From an uncultured Oscillibacter sp. (GTDB taxonomy: Bacteria; Bacillota; Clostridia; Oscillospirales; Oscillospiraceae), in NCBI GenBank assembly GCA_947365245.1, contig CANAWG010000005.1, forward strand, positions 62,001 through 126,000: a stretch of DNA of 64,000 nucleotides, given 5' to 3'. The translations under genes were made by a program, and so were the position numbers. Position 1 is the first letter of the stretch. Each line of letters opens with the position of its first letter. Below are positions 56,592-64,000 of the stretch, in pieces. The notes under the pieces are model-generated. The model was not told the origin of the DNA. It made no database searches and saw only the letters and a program-made list of their open reading frames with translations.

Positions 56592-56620
56592 ATTATATCA
56601 GCTTTTGTAAAGATGGAAAG
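56592..56620 (-). promoter_or_regulatory. Promoter of upp
   Basis: Perfect -10 TATAAT on the minus strand (56592-56597) close to the start; the -35 (CTTTCC at 17 bases) is poor. Confidence 0.4.
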
Positions 56621-56664
56621 CGCTTATCAAACAGCGGGGGAGCGAAGCACGCGCAGGGGCATCC

Positions 56665-57366
56665 TCACACGGTCCCCGCCTCCCGCCGCAGCCGCTCCGC
56701 CTGGGGCGGGCGCAGGTAGACGGGCAGCAGCTCCTGGGCGGAGATCAGTCCGCCGTTTTTGGCTGCCTCCTCCGCCTCCAGCGCCACGGTGGCGGCGCTC
56801 TGCATCACAAGATGGGGCGGGGCCAGGCGGCAGGCGATCCCCGCCGCCGTCAGCGCCTCCGCGCAGAGTCTTCCGCCGTCCCCCACCACGGTCTTGGGCC
56901 GGGGATCCCCCCGCAGCTCCTCCGCCAGCTCGTCCAGCCCAATGGCCCGGTCCGGCGTCATCCGGGTCAGCTGGCCGTTTTTTGCCTCAAACAGGGCGTT
57001 GTAGATCTGATTGCGGCGGGCGTCCATGGCGCAGACCACCAGAGCGTCCGCAAAGGCCGCGTTCCGGGCCATGGCCGCCAGGGTGGACACGCCCACCGCG
57101 GGGATGTCCGCCGCAAACGCCAGTCCCTTTGCGGCGGAGACGCCGATGCGGATGCCGGTGAAAGATCCGGGCCCCACGGCCGCCGCCACCGCGTCCATGT
57201 CCGCCATGGTGAGATCCGTGTTCTTCAAAAGATGCTCCACGATGGGCATCAGCGTGCGGCTGTGGGTGAGGCCGGTGTCCTGAAAGCCCAGGGCCAGCAG
57301 CCGCCCGTCCTCCGTCACGGCGGCGGAGACCGCCTTGGCGGAGGTCTCCAGGGCCAGTATCCTCAT
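56665..57366 (-). CDS. tsaB: tRNA t6A biosynthesis protein TsaB
   Basis: Partner of TsaD in threonylcarbamoylation of tRNA A37. 233 residues, ASKHA fold: LALETSAKAVSAAVTEDGRL, LTHSRTLMPIVEHLL, DAVAAAVGPGSFTGIRIGVS and KGLAFAADIPAVGVSTLAAM. ATG 57366 overlaps the tsaE stop (4 nt). The usual downstream rimI and tsaD are not present here; upp follows instead. Confidence 0.95.
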   Translation of the reverse strand: MRILALETSAKAVSAAVTEDGRLLALGFQDTGLTHSRTLMPIVEHLLKNTDLTMADMDAVAAAVGPGSFTGIRIGVSAAKGLAFAADIPAVGVSTLAAMARNAAFADALVVCAMDARRNQIYNALFEAKNGQLTRMTPDRAIGLDELAEELRGDPRPKTVVGDGGRLCAEALTAAGIACRLAPPHLVMQSAATVALEAEEAAKNGGLISAQELLPVYLRPPQAERLRREAGTV

Positions 57367-57794
57367 GTGAGATCCACTCCTTCCACGGTGACGGCCCGCC
57401 AGTTCTCATTCTCCGGGCAGCGGCGCAGGGTGACCTGGATCGTCTCCGGTGGCAGCGCCTCCGCCGCCCGCTCGCTCCACTCCACGGCGCAAACGCCCCC
57501 GCGGTCCAGGTAGTCGTCCCAGCCGATGTCAAAGAGGTCCTCCGCCCCCTCCAGGCGGTAGAGGTCAAAGTGGAACAGGGGCAGCCGCCCGCCCTCGTAC
57601 TCGTTGACGATGGTAAAGGTGGGGCTGGTGACCCGCTCCCGGCACCCCAGGCCCCGGGCCAGGCCCCTGGTAAAGGCGGTCTTGCCCATGCCCAGGTCCC
57701 CCCGGCAGGCCACCACGGCTCCCGGACGCAGCCGCTCCGCCAGGCGGCCGCCCAGCGCCTCCGTCTCCTTTTCGCTGCGGGTGAGAAATTCCAC
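57363..57794 (-). CDS. tsaE: tRNA t6A biosynthesis ATPase TsaE
   Basis: 143 residues. P-loop near RGDLGMGKTAFTRGLARGLG, VTSPTFTIVNEYEGGRLPLFHFDLYRL with the conserved SPTF and HxDxYR, and VCAVEWSERAAEALP. Essential in most bacteria for t6A synthesis. First gene of tsaE-tsaB. The start is ATG 57794. Confidence 0.95.
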   Translation of the reverse strand: MEFLTRSEKETEALGGRLAERLRPGAVVACRGDLGMGKTAFTRGLARGLGCRERVTSPTFTIVNEYEGGRLPLFHFDLYRLEGAEDLFDIGWDDYLDRGGVCAVEWSERAAEALPPETIQVTLRRCPENENWRAVTVEGVDLT

Positions 57795-57825
57795 AGTCCG
57801 CCCCTCCTCGTTTTGGTGTCGATTC

Positions 57826-57854
57826 AGTATAGCACATTTTGAACAGAGTGTAAA
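57826..57854 (-). promoter_or_regulatory. Promoter of tsaE-tsaB
   Basis: Minus strand TTTACA, exactly 17 bases, TATACT. Confidence 0.75.
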
Positions 57855-57869
57855 AACAAATTTCCATCG

Positions 57870-57898
57870 TTTACAGCATTTTTTATTTGTGGTATACT
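57870..57898 (+). promoter_or_regulatory. Promoter of the RodA-type gene
   Basis: TTTACA, exactly 17 bases, TATACT; the same hexamers and spacing as the divergent tsaE promoter 16 bases away. Confidence 0.75.
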
Positions 57899-57930
57899 GC
57901 TCCTGTCAGATTTTTCAGAGGGAGCGTACT

Positions 57931-59121
57931 ATGGCGGAGCGGTTAAAAGGCATTTTGGCGGACTTTTTCCAGCAGGCCGATCTGGTCCTGCTGGGGCTCT
58001 GCTGCGTCTCCACGCTGTACGGCATGGTGCTGATCTTCAGCGCCACCCAGTATATGGGAAACGGCAGATGGCTGCGCTATGTGGGCGTCCAGGGCGCGGG
58101 CATGGTGCTGGGCATCTTCGCGTATATCTTCATCTCCATGCTGGACCTGGAGAACGTGATGAAGCGCTGGAAGTGGCTGGTGGTGTTCAACATCGTCTTC
58201 ATCGGATTGCTGCTGACGCCCCTGGGCGTCGGAAAGGAGACCACCGGCAATCAGGCATGGCTGCAGATTCCCTACATTCCCTTTCAGGTGGGCCCGGCGG
58301 AGGTGGTGAAAATCACGTTCACGCTGCTGCTGGCCAAGCAGCTGGAGTGGCTGCGGGAGGAGAAGCGGGATCTGAAGTCTTTCCGCTCCGCCCTGCTGGT
58401 ATCGGGCCACGCCCTGCTTCTCATGGGCTGGTATGTGGTCATCTCCGGGGACATGGGCAACGCCCTGACCTTTTTTTTCATCTTTTTGTGCATGGCTTTC
58501 GCGGCGGGCTTCGCCCTGCGGTGGTTCGCGCTGCTCTTCGCCGGCATCGGCGCCGCCGGGGCCGCTGTGCTGCTGCTGGATCTCGTCCCCTCATCCATGG
58601 AGTACATGGTCAACCGGTTCCGGGTGCTGTTTGACCACAGCCTGGACCCCCAGGGCGTGGGCTGGCAGCAAACCCGGAGCCTGCTGGCCATCGGCTCCGG
58701 CGGCGTATTCGGCCAGGGCTATCTGAACGGCGCCCAGACCCAGAGCGGCTATCCCCAGAGCCTGCCGGCCCGGCGGACGGACCTGATCTTCTCTGTCTGC
58801 GGCGAGGAGCTGGGGATTATCGGCTGCATCGCGGTGATCCTGCTGCTGGCGTGCATCATCTTCCGGGTGCTGCTGGTGGCCAGAAACAGCCAGACCCCTT
58901 TCCAGTGCTACGTCTGCGTGGGCGTAGCCGCCATGCTGATCTACCAGACCGTTATCAACATCGGCATGTGCCTCTTCGTCATGCCCACCATCGGCGTCAC
59001 CCTCCCCTTTTTCAGCTACGGCGGATCCTCCATCGTCACGCTGTACGCCGCCATGGGAGTGGTCTCCAACATCAAGAAGCGGACCCTTGCCACGGAACGG
59101 CGGGGACATCCCCTCCTGTAG
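57931..59121 (+). CDS. FtsW/RodA/SpoVE-family peptidoglycan glycosyltransferase
   Basis: SEDS protein polymerising lipid II. 396 residues, ten helices. Family landmarks: QVGPAEVVKITFTLLLAKQL, VVISGDMGNAL (RodA-like D-x-G), GVGWQQTRSLLAIGSGGVFGQG, the loop ARRTDLIFSVCGEELGIIG and the C-terminal PTIGVTLPFFSYGGSSIVT. ATG 57931 follows AGGGAGCG. It is the second SEDS protein in the window and lacks an FHA domain. It has no adjacent PBP, and is monocistronic. Confidence 0.92.
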   Translation: MAERLKGILADFFQQADLVLLGLCCVSTLYGMVLIFSATQYMGNGRWLRYVGVQGAGMVLGIFAYIFISMLDLENVMKRWKWLVVFNIVFIGLLLTPLGVGKETTGNQAWLQIPYIPFQVGPAEVVKITFTLLLAKQLEWLREEKRDLKSFRSALLVSGHALLLMGWYVVISGDMGNALTFFFIFLCMAFAAGFALRWFALLFAGIGAAGAAVLLLDLVPSSMEYMVNRFRVLFDHSLDPQGVGWQQTRSLLAIGSGGVFGQGYLNGAQTQSGYPQSLPARRTDLIFSVCGEELGIIGCIAVILLLACIIFRVLLVARNSQTPFQCYVCVGVAAMLIYQTVINIGMCLFVMPTIGVTLPFFSYGGSSIVTLYAAMGVVSNIKKRTLATERRGHPLL

Positions 59122-59133
59122 ATCTCATCCATT

Positions 59134-59176
59134 AAAAAATTCTCCGGCGGCCCCGTGCCGCCGGAGAATAATTTTT
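59134..59176 (+). terminator. Terminator of the RodA-type gene
   Basis: Twelve-base stem ATTCTCCGGCGG with CCGCCGGAGAAT, seven-base loop, then AATTTTTGG. Confidence 0.82.
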
Positions 59177-59301
59177 GGAAAGAGGCGGACACTACCACTA
59201 CATCCCATAAAGCTTCATTTCCGGCTGCCCCAAAGGGGCGGGGAAATGGCGCATTCTAATTCTTGCTATGCTTTTGCACGGCAAAACAGGAGGAAAGCCA
59301 C

Positions 59302-60291
59302 TTGAAAAGCAGTTTCACAAGAAAGACCGTCATCCTGGCCCTGGCGGCGGCCCTGGTTCTGAGCAGCAGCGCCTCGGCGCTGTTCGGAAAGAAGACGGAG
59401 CAGCCTGAGGCGGAGGAGGGCGCCCCCCAGGCCCGGGATCTGGAGATCAAGACCTATCGGAACATCTCCTGTCAGGGCCAGTTCCTGACCGCCGGCGGCG
59501 CCGAGGGCGAGATGACCTTCTCCCTGGCAGGCCAGCCCAAAAAGGGCACGGTGGTCATTGAGGGAGACACTTTCACCTACGCCCCCGACGACGGCATCAC
59601 CGGCGGCGACACCTTCACCTACACCGCGACAGACAGCGCGGGCCGCACATCCCTGCCCGCCGCGGTGACGGTCTCCATCCAGAAGACCCGCTCCGGCGTC
59701 ACCTACTCCGACACCGCCGGCGCCCCCGCGGCGGCCGCCGCCCAGGAGCTGGCGGAGGCGGGGATCTTCACCGGCAGCAAGATCGGAGAGCAGTACTTTT
59801 TCGAGCCGGACCGCCCCGTCTCCCGGGGGGAATTCCTGGCCATGGTGCTGGAGACCTCCGGCAGAGAGGTCACCGCCGTCACCATGACCGGCTTTTGTGA
59901 CGACGAGGCCATCCCCACCTGGGCCAAGGCCTACGCCGCCGCCGGCGTGACGGACGGCGTCATGCAGGGCAGCGTCACGGCGGAGGGTCTGGCTTTCCGC
60001 AGCGGCGACGCCATCACGTTCAACGAGGCCGCCACGGTCCTGGACCGGGTGCTGGACCTGGGCAATGTGGAGCTGGACGTCTGGTATGCGGACCGGGAGG
60101 AAATTCCCTCCTGGGCGGCCCAGGCCGTAGGCAACATGGAGGCCGTCAGCGTGCTGGCGGCGGGCAGTTTCGGCAGTCTCACCATGGAGGAACCGGTGAC
60201 CCGCGGCGACGCGGCTCAAATGCTCTGCGCCGCCAGAACCCTGCTGGAAGGCCAGGAGGAGGACGCAGGCCTCTTCGGCTGGCTGAAATAA
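59302..60291 (+). CDS. Exported SLH-domain surface protein with Ig/cadherin-like domain
   Basis: 329 residues starting with TTG 59302, with AGGAGGAAA eight bases upstream. Signal peptide: KSSFTRKTVILALAAALVL, cleavage near SASA. Residues about 45-130 form a Big_9/cadherin-like domain (YAPDDGITGGDTFTYTATDS). Then three SLH-like repeats (about 135-320) anchor the protein to cell-wall polymer: FFEPDRPVSRGEFLAMVLE, AIPTWAKAYAAAGVTDGV, EEPVTRGDAAQMLCAAR. Non-covalent attachment usually needs pyruvylated ManNAc polymer, fitting tagO/wecB/tagA nearby. Confidence 0.85.
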   Translation: MKSSFTRKTVILALAAALVLSSSASALFGKKTEQPEAEEGAPQARDLEIKTYRNISCQGQFLTAGGAEGEMTFSLAGQPKKGTVVIEGDTFTYAPDDGITGGDTFTYTATDSAGRTSLPAAVTVSIQKTRSGVTYSDTAGAPAAAAAQELAEAGIFTGSKIGEQYFFEPDRPVSRGEFLAMVLETSGREVTAVTMTGFCDDEAIPTWAKAYAAAGVTDGVMQGSVTAEGLAFRSGDAITFNEAATVLDRVLDLGNVELDVWYADREEIPSWAAQAVGNMEAVSVLAAGSFGSLTMEEPVTRGDAAQMLCAARTLLEGQEEDAGLFGWLK

Positions 60292-60296
60292 ACGGC

Positions 60297-60334
60297 GCGT
60301 CCCCGGAGGAAGCCGGTCCTCCGGGGGCGCTTTT
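60297..60334 (+). terminator. Terminator of the SLH protein gene
   Basis: Fourteen-base stem (60297-60310 with 60317-60330, one G-T pair), six-base loop, then TTTT. Confidence 0.85.
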
Positions 60335-60364
60335 CTCCTGCCGCCGGAAATCCGTAAAAAAGAG

Positions 60365-60393
60365 TTGTATCTCCGCCCTGGTGCTGGTATAAT
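60365..60393 (+). promoter_or_regulatory. Promoter of the PAP2 gene
   Basis: TTGTAT, exactly 17 bases, TATAAT. Confidence 0.75.
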
Positions 60394-60434
60394 CTCCCCA
60401 TTGACCCTTTCCGCGCTTCATCGGAGGAGACGCT

Positions 60435-60977
60435 ATGCAAGCCTTGGAATTTGCCGTTCTGGACTGGATACAGTCCCACCTGCGCTGCGGCTTTCTGGAC
60501 GCGGTGCTGCCCCCCATCACCCACCTCTGCGACCACGGGGAGATTTGGATCCTGCTGGCGCTGATCCTGCTGGCCATCCGTCGGACCCGCCGCCAGGGCG
60601 CCGCCGTGGCCTGCGGCCTTGTTTTGGACCTATTGGCCTGCAACCTGCTGCTCAAGCCCCTGGTGGGCCGCGTCCGGCCCTTTGTCCTCCGGCCGGAGAC
60701 GGCGCTGCTGGTGACCCCGCCCCTGGACGCCTCTTTCCCCTCCGGCCACACCGCCGCGTCCTTTGCCGCCGTCCTCGCCCTGAAAGCCTCCGGAAGCCCC
60801 CTGTGGAAGCCGGCGCTGGCCCTGGCCCTGGTGATCGCCTTTTCCCGGCTGTACCTCTGCGTCCACTGGCCCAGCGACGTGCTGGGCGGCGCGCTGGTGG
60901 GCGGTGCCGTCGGCTATCTGGGGGCGAAGCTGACGGAGCGCTTTCTCCGGCGCCCTGGTACGGCGGAGCGGATGTAA
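60435..60977 (+). CDS. PAP2-family membrane phosphatase
   Basis: 180 residues, about five helices, with the three acid-phosphatase motifs: KPLVGRVRP (KxxxxxxRP), PSGH and SRLYLCVHWPSDVLGG (SRxxxxxHxxxD). It probably dephosphorylates undecaprenyl diphosphate (BcrC-like) or another lipid phosphate. This gives the window both sides of carrier recycling, with the DUF368 translocase at 1565. GGAGGAGA precedes ATG 60435. No terminator is seen before the tRNA-Arg promoter. Confidence 0.92.
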   Translation: MQALEFAVLDWIQSHLRCGFLDAVLPPITHLCDHGEIWILLALILLAIRRTRRQGAAVACGLVLDLLACNLLLKPLVGRVRPFVLRPETALLVTPPLDASFPSGHTAASFAAVLALKASGSPLWKPALALALVIAFSRLYLCVHWPSDVLGGALVGGAVGYLGAKLTERFLRRPGTAERM

Positions 60978-61008
60978 AAAATAAGGCTGGAAAATGCAAA
61001 AAAAACTC

Positions 61009-61037
61009 TTGCATTTTGGAAATGTTTGTGGTAGTAT
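61009..61037 (+). promoter_or_regulatory. Promoter of tRNA-Arg
   Basis: TTGCAT, exactly 17 bases, TAGTAT, 28 bases before the tRNA. Confidence 0.65.
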
Positions 61038-61065
61038 AAATGAGCTGTCCGAGAGGACAGGATGT

Positions 61066-61142
61066 GCGCCCTTAGCTCAGCTGGATAGAGCGTCTGGCTA
61101 CGGACCAGAAGGCCGGGGGTTCGAATCCCTCAGGGCGTACCA
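61066..61142 (+). tRNA. tRNA-Arg (ACG)
   Basis: 77 nt, acceptor GCGCCCT/AGGGCGT, anticodon ACG in CTACGGA, T-arm GGTTCGAATCC, encoded CCA. Its 3' end is the probable attachment site of the element that follows. Confidence 0.97.
61120..61142 (+). other. Candidate att site (tRNA-Arg 3' end)
   Basis: Tyrosine integrases commonly recombine in the T-arm/acceptor part of tRNAs, and an integrase gene is oriented toward this tRNA with nothing but an IS between. The other att copy would be outside the window, so the exact core cannot be set. Confidence 0.45.
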
Positions 61143-61180
61143 AAACCGCTGGAATTCTTTGAATTCCAGCGGTTTTGTTC
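61142..61180 (+). terminator. Terminator of tRNA-Arg
   Basis: Sixteen-base perfect stem (61142-61157 with 61161-61176), TTT loop, T-run. Confidence 0.85.
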
Positions 61181-61296
61181 TTACTCTCTGTACTTTTTCG
61201 AGTGGTTGGATTTTGGGATGTCCGTCTGACCCAAGCCGTGACCCACACGGGAACTAAAGTGCTCCCCAAGTCAAGTACAAAATAAGCTGACCCATA

Positions 61297-62229
61297 TCAG
61301 GGGAAGCGGGGATAGGCCCCGGTGGTGAGGTAGATATAGTATTCATTAGGGGACAGCTTGGCCAAGTCCCATTGATACCGGTCGTTGTTGTAATAGTCGA
61401 TCCAGTTCTCAATGGAGCGCTGGGCATCCGCGAAGGAACACCAACCGGGAATTTCACGGGAGAGTTCGTCCTTCATGTGTCCGAAAAAACTCTCCTGGGG
61501 AGCGTTATCCCAGCAGTTGCCTTTCCGTGACATGGACTGCCGCAAGGCGCTGTCTTTCAGGAGTTGGATGAACTTTACGCAGGTGTAATGACAGCCTTGA
61601 TCGCTGTGAAGGATTGTGCTGCCGCTGAGGGATACCCCATGGGTTTTCACCAGTTTCTCCACAGTTTCCAGCACAAAATCCACCTCAAGAGACTGGCTGA
61701 GGGTGTAGGACAACACCTGCTTTGTACAGGCGTCCAAAATCGTAGAGAGAAAACAATGGGCGCTGCCCAGCGGAATATAGGTGATGTCGGTTAACAAGAC
61801 GCTCCGGGGACCATGGGCCTCAAACTCACGGTTTACCAGATTTTCCGCCGTATTGTTTGTCCGGATGGCCCTTTGCAGCCTGCGATACGGATTCGCTTTT
61901 CGAATGGGGCAGAAGAGTTTGTATTTTCTCATGAGCCGCCGGATCTTTTTGGGATTCATCCGAATTCCGATGTGCAGCAGCCGCATATGGATGCCCCGAA
62001 CGCCTTTGTCGTAACCACGAAACCGGTAAGCGTCCAGGATTCGTTGGAAATCCGCCTGGTCCCGTTCTTCCCGCTCTTGCCGGATTCGCTCCGCTTTCAG
62101 CCAGCCGTAGTAACCGGACCGGGAAACTCCGGCCATATCGCACAACTCGGTCACTGTGAGGACATTGTCTTTTTCGGCCAGCGCCGACCGGATGAGTTCA
62201 AAACGAAAGTCTGTACGTTCCATTGTCAC
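61297..62229 (-). CDS. IS3-family transposase, OrfB (DDE catalytic part)
   Basis: 310 residues. An HTH_21-type start (VTELCDMAGVSRSGYYGWLK), GVRGIHMRLLHIGIRMNPKK, then the rve catalytic core with the DDE triad in SVLLTDITYIPLG, ILHSDQGCHY and NAPQESFFGHMKDE; the end WIDYYNNDRYQWDLAKLSPNEY is typical. Complete and apparently intact. It may be made alone from GTG 62229, or as an OrfAB fusion through a -1 frameshift at 62265-62271. Confidence 0.94.
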   Translation of the reverse strand: MTMERTDFRFELIRSALAEKDNVLTVTELCDMAGVSRSGYYGWLKAERIRQEREERDQADFQRILDAYRFRGYDKGVRGIHMRLLHIGIRMNPKKIRRLMRKYKLFCPIRKANPYRRLQRAIRTNNTAENLVNREFEAHGPRSVLLTDITYIPLGSAHCFLSTILDACTKQVLSYTLSQSLEVDFVLETVEKLVKTHGVSLSGSTILHSDQGCHYTCVKFIQLLKDSALRQSMSRKGNCWDNAPQESFFGHMKDELSREIPGWCSFADAQRSIENWIDYYNNDRYQWDLAKLSPNEYYIYLTTGAYPRFP

Positions 62230-62663
62230 CGCTCCGAATCCGGCTCGCCGGGCTGCCGCATAAGCTTTTTTAAAAACGCCATCTGCTGCTGGAGGTACAC
62301 GATTTCGTCCTGAAGGCGCTGCTCACTCTCCCGGCGGGACATTTTTTCCAGCTGGGCACTGCTGAAATTCTCTTTGCTGATGCGCATCCGTGATTTCGCT
62401 TTGCCTTTGAGCCCCTCAGGGGTTTTGGCGGCGCGGCGGATGCGCTTTGTGATGTTATGGACACGCTCGAATCCCAGAACTTCCGGATCATAGCCCAGCT
62501 TTCGGAAGGCCGTGTTTCCAGTGCAGCCCTCTATACTCAGACGCCAGAACTCCTCCTTGAATGTCAGAGTGAAGGAGATCTGCTCCGCCGTCACCCGTTC
62601 GGTGTACGGGTTCGCCCGCAGCATTGCTATTTCATCAGGACTGAAAACCTTTTTTGTACTCAT
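62226..62663 (-). CDS. IS3-family transposase, OrfA
   Basis: 145 residues with a helix-turn-helix part (LTFKEEFWRLSIEGCTGNTAFRKLG, core FKEEFWRL) and a C-terminal coiled coil or leucine zipper (LQDEIVYLQQQMAFLKKLM) used for transposase assembly. GGAGGTGG before ATG 62663. Overlaps OrfB by 4 nt, with OrfB in the -1 frame. Confidence 0.88.
   Translation of the reverse strand: MSTKKVFSPDEIAMLRANPYTERVTAEQISFTLTFKEEFWRLSIEGCTGNTAFRKLGYDPEVLGFERVHNITKRIRRAAKTPEGLKGKAKSRMRISKENFSSAQLEKMSRRESEQRLQDEIVYLQQQMAFLKKLMRQPGEPDSER
62265..62271 (-). promoter_or_regulatory. -1 ribosomal frameshift site of the IS
   Basis: Minus strand A AAA AAG in the OrfA frame, the standard slippery heptamer of IS3 elements. 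After slipping back one base the frame is open through to OrfB. Confidence 0.8.
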
Positions 62664-62759
62664 AGGCCACCTCCATCACGGCAATTTATCATACCACCCA
62701 GGGGTCCTATGGGTCAACTTGCTGTCCGCTTCCTGGGGTACAGTTTAAAATCGGAGCGG

Positions 62760-63905
62760 TTAGGGCTGGAGAGTACCGGAGAGGAAGTTCCCCACCGCGT
62801 TCGCCGCCTGCTTCTGCATGGAGGTCGTGACGTGGGCGTAAGTGTCAAGAGTGAATCCGGCGCTGTAGTGGCCCAGCATGGCGGAGAGGGTTTTCACGTC
62901 TACTCCGTTTTGCAAGGCCAGAACCGAGAACGTGTGACGGAGGTCGTGGAACCGGATCCGTTCCAGTCCTGCTCGTTTCAGCACCCGATGAAGCATATGG
63001 AGAACGCTGTCCGGCGACATCGGGCCGCCGTATGGCGAGGGGAAGACGTACTCGTCTTTCTGCTCCATGCCTTTGAGTACGTCTATCGTGTCAGCTCCTA
63101 TCGCAATATTGCGGTAGGAGTTTTTCGTTTTCAGAGGAGCTTCTACCACTTCCCCGTTCTGCCGAAGGACCTGCCGTCGGACGTGGATGATCCCCTTGTC
63201 CAGATCAATGTCGCTCCATTTCAGACCCAGCAACTCCCCTCGTCGAAGTCCAGTTGCGAGGTCGATGTAATACAGCTCAAACACACCGCTGCGCCGTGCT
63301 TCCTGGAAGAAGGTACCCAAGCTCTCCGGCGGCAGGATTTTCATTTCCTTCCGCTCCAGCTTTGGCAGGACACAGCCTTTTGTAGGATTGTCAAGAATCA
63401 ACCGCTGTTCCACCGCGCAGTTCAGGGCGGAAGAAATCATCTGGTTGATGTTCCGGACCGTTTTGACGCTGAGGCCCCTCGGTCTATTGCGAGATTCCGT
63501 ACACTCCACCCTGCCGCTCTCCAGCAGGTATTTGTATAATCGCTGGAGGTCCATCGAAGTCAGCTTTTCCAACAGCATATCACCGAGGGTGGGCTTGATA
63601 TGGTTGCCGATGAATCCTTGGTAGGTCTTGTAGGACGAGGCCCGAACTTGGAGCTTGGCGTAGTTCTCCATCCAGGTATCCAGCCACTGGCCGAGTGTAT
63701 ACTGCTCTGCCGCCAAGGGCAAGGCGCTGTTCTTCTCAATGGCTGACTTGAGCTTCTCCTTTACCTCCGCCTGGGTTTTACCAAGGACGTTTTTGTAGAT
63801 TGCTTTCCCGGTCACCGGGTCACGCCCCGCAGTGTACCGTCCCTCCCAGCGTCCATCTTTCCGTTTGCGAATACTTCCCTCTCCGTTTGCCCTGCGTTTC
63901 GCCAT
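62760..63905 (-). CDS. int: Tyrosine recombinase, Tn916/phage-type integrase
   Basis: 381 residues. N-terminal arm-binding domain (GEGSIRKRKDGRWEGRYTAG, DPVTGKAIYKNVLGKTQAEV), SAM-like core-binding domain (about 65-165), then the catalytic domain with Arg in ATGLRRGELLGL, HDLRHTFSVLALQNGVD (HxxR), GHYSAGFTLDTYAHV (His and the Tyr nucleophile). Complete. ATG 63905 follows GGAGGTGA. Reads toward tRNA-Arg. Confidence 0.95.
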   Translation of the reverse strand: MAKRRANGEGSIRKRKDGRWEGRYTAGRDPVTGKAIYKNVLGKTQAEVKEKLKSAIEKNSALPLAAEQYTLGQWLDTWMENYAKLQVRASSYKTYQGFIGNHIKPTLGDMLLEKLTSMDLQRLYKYLLESGRVECTESRNRPRGLSVKTVRNINQMISSALNCAVEQRLILDNPTKGCVLPKLERKEMKILPPESLGTFFQEARRSGVFELYYIDLATGLRRGELLGLKWSDIDLDKGIIHVRRQVLRQNGEVVEAPLKTKNSYRNIAIGADTIDVLKGMEQKDEYVFPSPYGGPMSPDSVLHMLHRVLKRAGLERIRFHDLRHTFSVLALQNGVDVKTLSAMLGHYSAGFTLDTYAHVTTSMQKQAANAVGNFLSGTLQP

Positions 63906-63909
63906 CGTC

Positions 63910-64000
63910 TCACCTCCTGTCGGTCAGTTCTCCGTCATCTTCATCCATGCACTCGGTCATCAGTCTGACCCCCAACCGGAAGCCCAAGATAAAATATTCC
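63910..64000 (-). CDS. C-terminal end of an unidentified element protein
   Basis: The last 30 codons of a gene entering from the right edge, ending EYFILGFRLGVRLMTECMD then EDDGELTDRR and stop. The final codons form the ribosome binding site of int (GGAGGTGA), so the two are coupled. The FxxGFRLGxRLM pattern recalls small ICE-encoded proteins of the DUF6809 kind; a tentative call. Confidence 0.6.
   Translation of the reverse strand, partial: EYFILGFRLGVRLMTECMDEDDGELTDRR

Larger units (their letters stand above)
61260..62743 (-). mobile_element. IS3-family insertion sequence
   Basis: About 1.48 kb with overlapping orfA and orfB. Related ends: TGCTCCCCA... with TGACCCATA inside at the left, and on the other strand TGTACCCCA... 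with TGACCCATA at the right, both opening with TG. No clear target duplication was found, so the boundaries may shift by a few bases. The IS ends 17 bases from the integrase stop. Confidence 0.8.
61143..64000. mobile_element. Edge of an integrated element (ICE or phage-like) at tRNA-Arg
   Basis: A tyrosine integrase gene close to a tRNA 3' end, preceded by a small acidic-tailed gene typical of excisionase-region neighbours, and base composition visibly lower in GC than the chromosome. Only the left edge is in the window; content and right end are unknown. The 61181-61259 stretch shows no gene. Confidence 0.75.

Noticed and set aside
61072-61269. Minus-strand frame opposite tRNA-Arg (RPEGFEPPAFWSVARRS)
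   Set aside because: Antisense tRNA translation, not a gene.

Overview
The window is GC-rich, densely packed bacterial chromosome. The gene content points to a spore-forming anaerobic member of the Clostridia, most likely an Oscillospiraceae-type gut organism (Flavonifractor / Lawsonibacter / Intestinimonas relatives). The supporting signs are the forespore sigma factor SigG, a YlmC/YmxH-type PRC-barrel protein, a SpoIIM-family protein, T-box control of a methionine transporter, DUF951/DUF554/DUF1292 proteins, SLH-domain surface protein, CCA-encoding tRNAs and the complete lack of oxygen-respiration genes. The genus is an inference; no rRNA is present.

Layout. 1-2470: start of rpsB, a ylmC-type gene, sigG with a candidate sporulation-type promoter, and a DUF368 undecaprenyl-phosphate translocase. 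2600-5580: Met T-box leader and metNIQ. 5670-10780: MATE exporter, then a cell-wall pair made of a PBP transpeptidase and an FHA-SEDS (FtsW/RodA) fusion. 10840-15370: orphan radical SAM protein, a lipoprotein serpin, and a YtrA-type GntR/ABC operon with an obvious operator. 15371-24166: selenium/molybdenum block, with selD-yqeB-yqeC on the minus strand and moaA-moaC-MOSC-MPT-binding protein-modABC-mogA on the plus strand. Together these supply labile selenium and molybdopterin to selenium-dependent molybdenum hydroxylases that are not themselves in the window. 24171-36825: class A PBP, DUF1292, 6S RNA, a Vat-like acetyltransferase, a PpiC-type foldase, tcdA, DUF554, a DUF951 gene coupled to a 31-codon ORF, an S1-domain protein, rarA, nth and a three-gene cluster of unknown low-complexity proteins.

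36823-51772: lipid-linked glycan and envelope genes (tagO, wecB, later tagA-like) mixed with trpS, gltX, spoIIM, asnA, a membrane-anchored XRE regulator, an A-type flavoprotein, a U32 protein, mltG and a 28 percent cysteine mini-protein. 51924-52690: tRNA array (Val, Asp, Phe, Gly, Cys) ending in striking hairpins, including a perfect 28-bp inverted repeat that copies the 3' end of tRNA-Cys. 52708-60977: hslO, a methyltransferase, yerC, a DUF3298 protein, upp, tsaB-tsaE, a RodA/FtsW protein, an SLH surface protein and a PAP2 phosphatase. 61066-64000: tRNA-Arg followed by the edge of an integrated element: tyrosine integrase, an IS3-family element between the tRNA and the integrase, and the end of another gene.

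The least explained features are three copies of a 160-164 bp intergenic element with terminal inverted repeats (34811-34971, 53636-53795, 54992-55155), one of which supplies the C-terminal end of a methyltransferase gene; the shared CGAGTATCACG box ahead of moaA and modA; the serpin; the cysteine-rich mini-protein; and the tRNA-Cys palindrome. No CRISPR array, rRNA or complete prophage was seen. All gene functions are read from sequence motifs and remembered family features; no database search was run.
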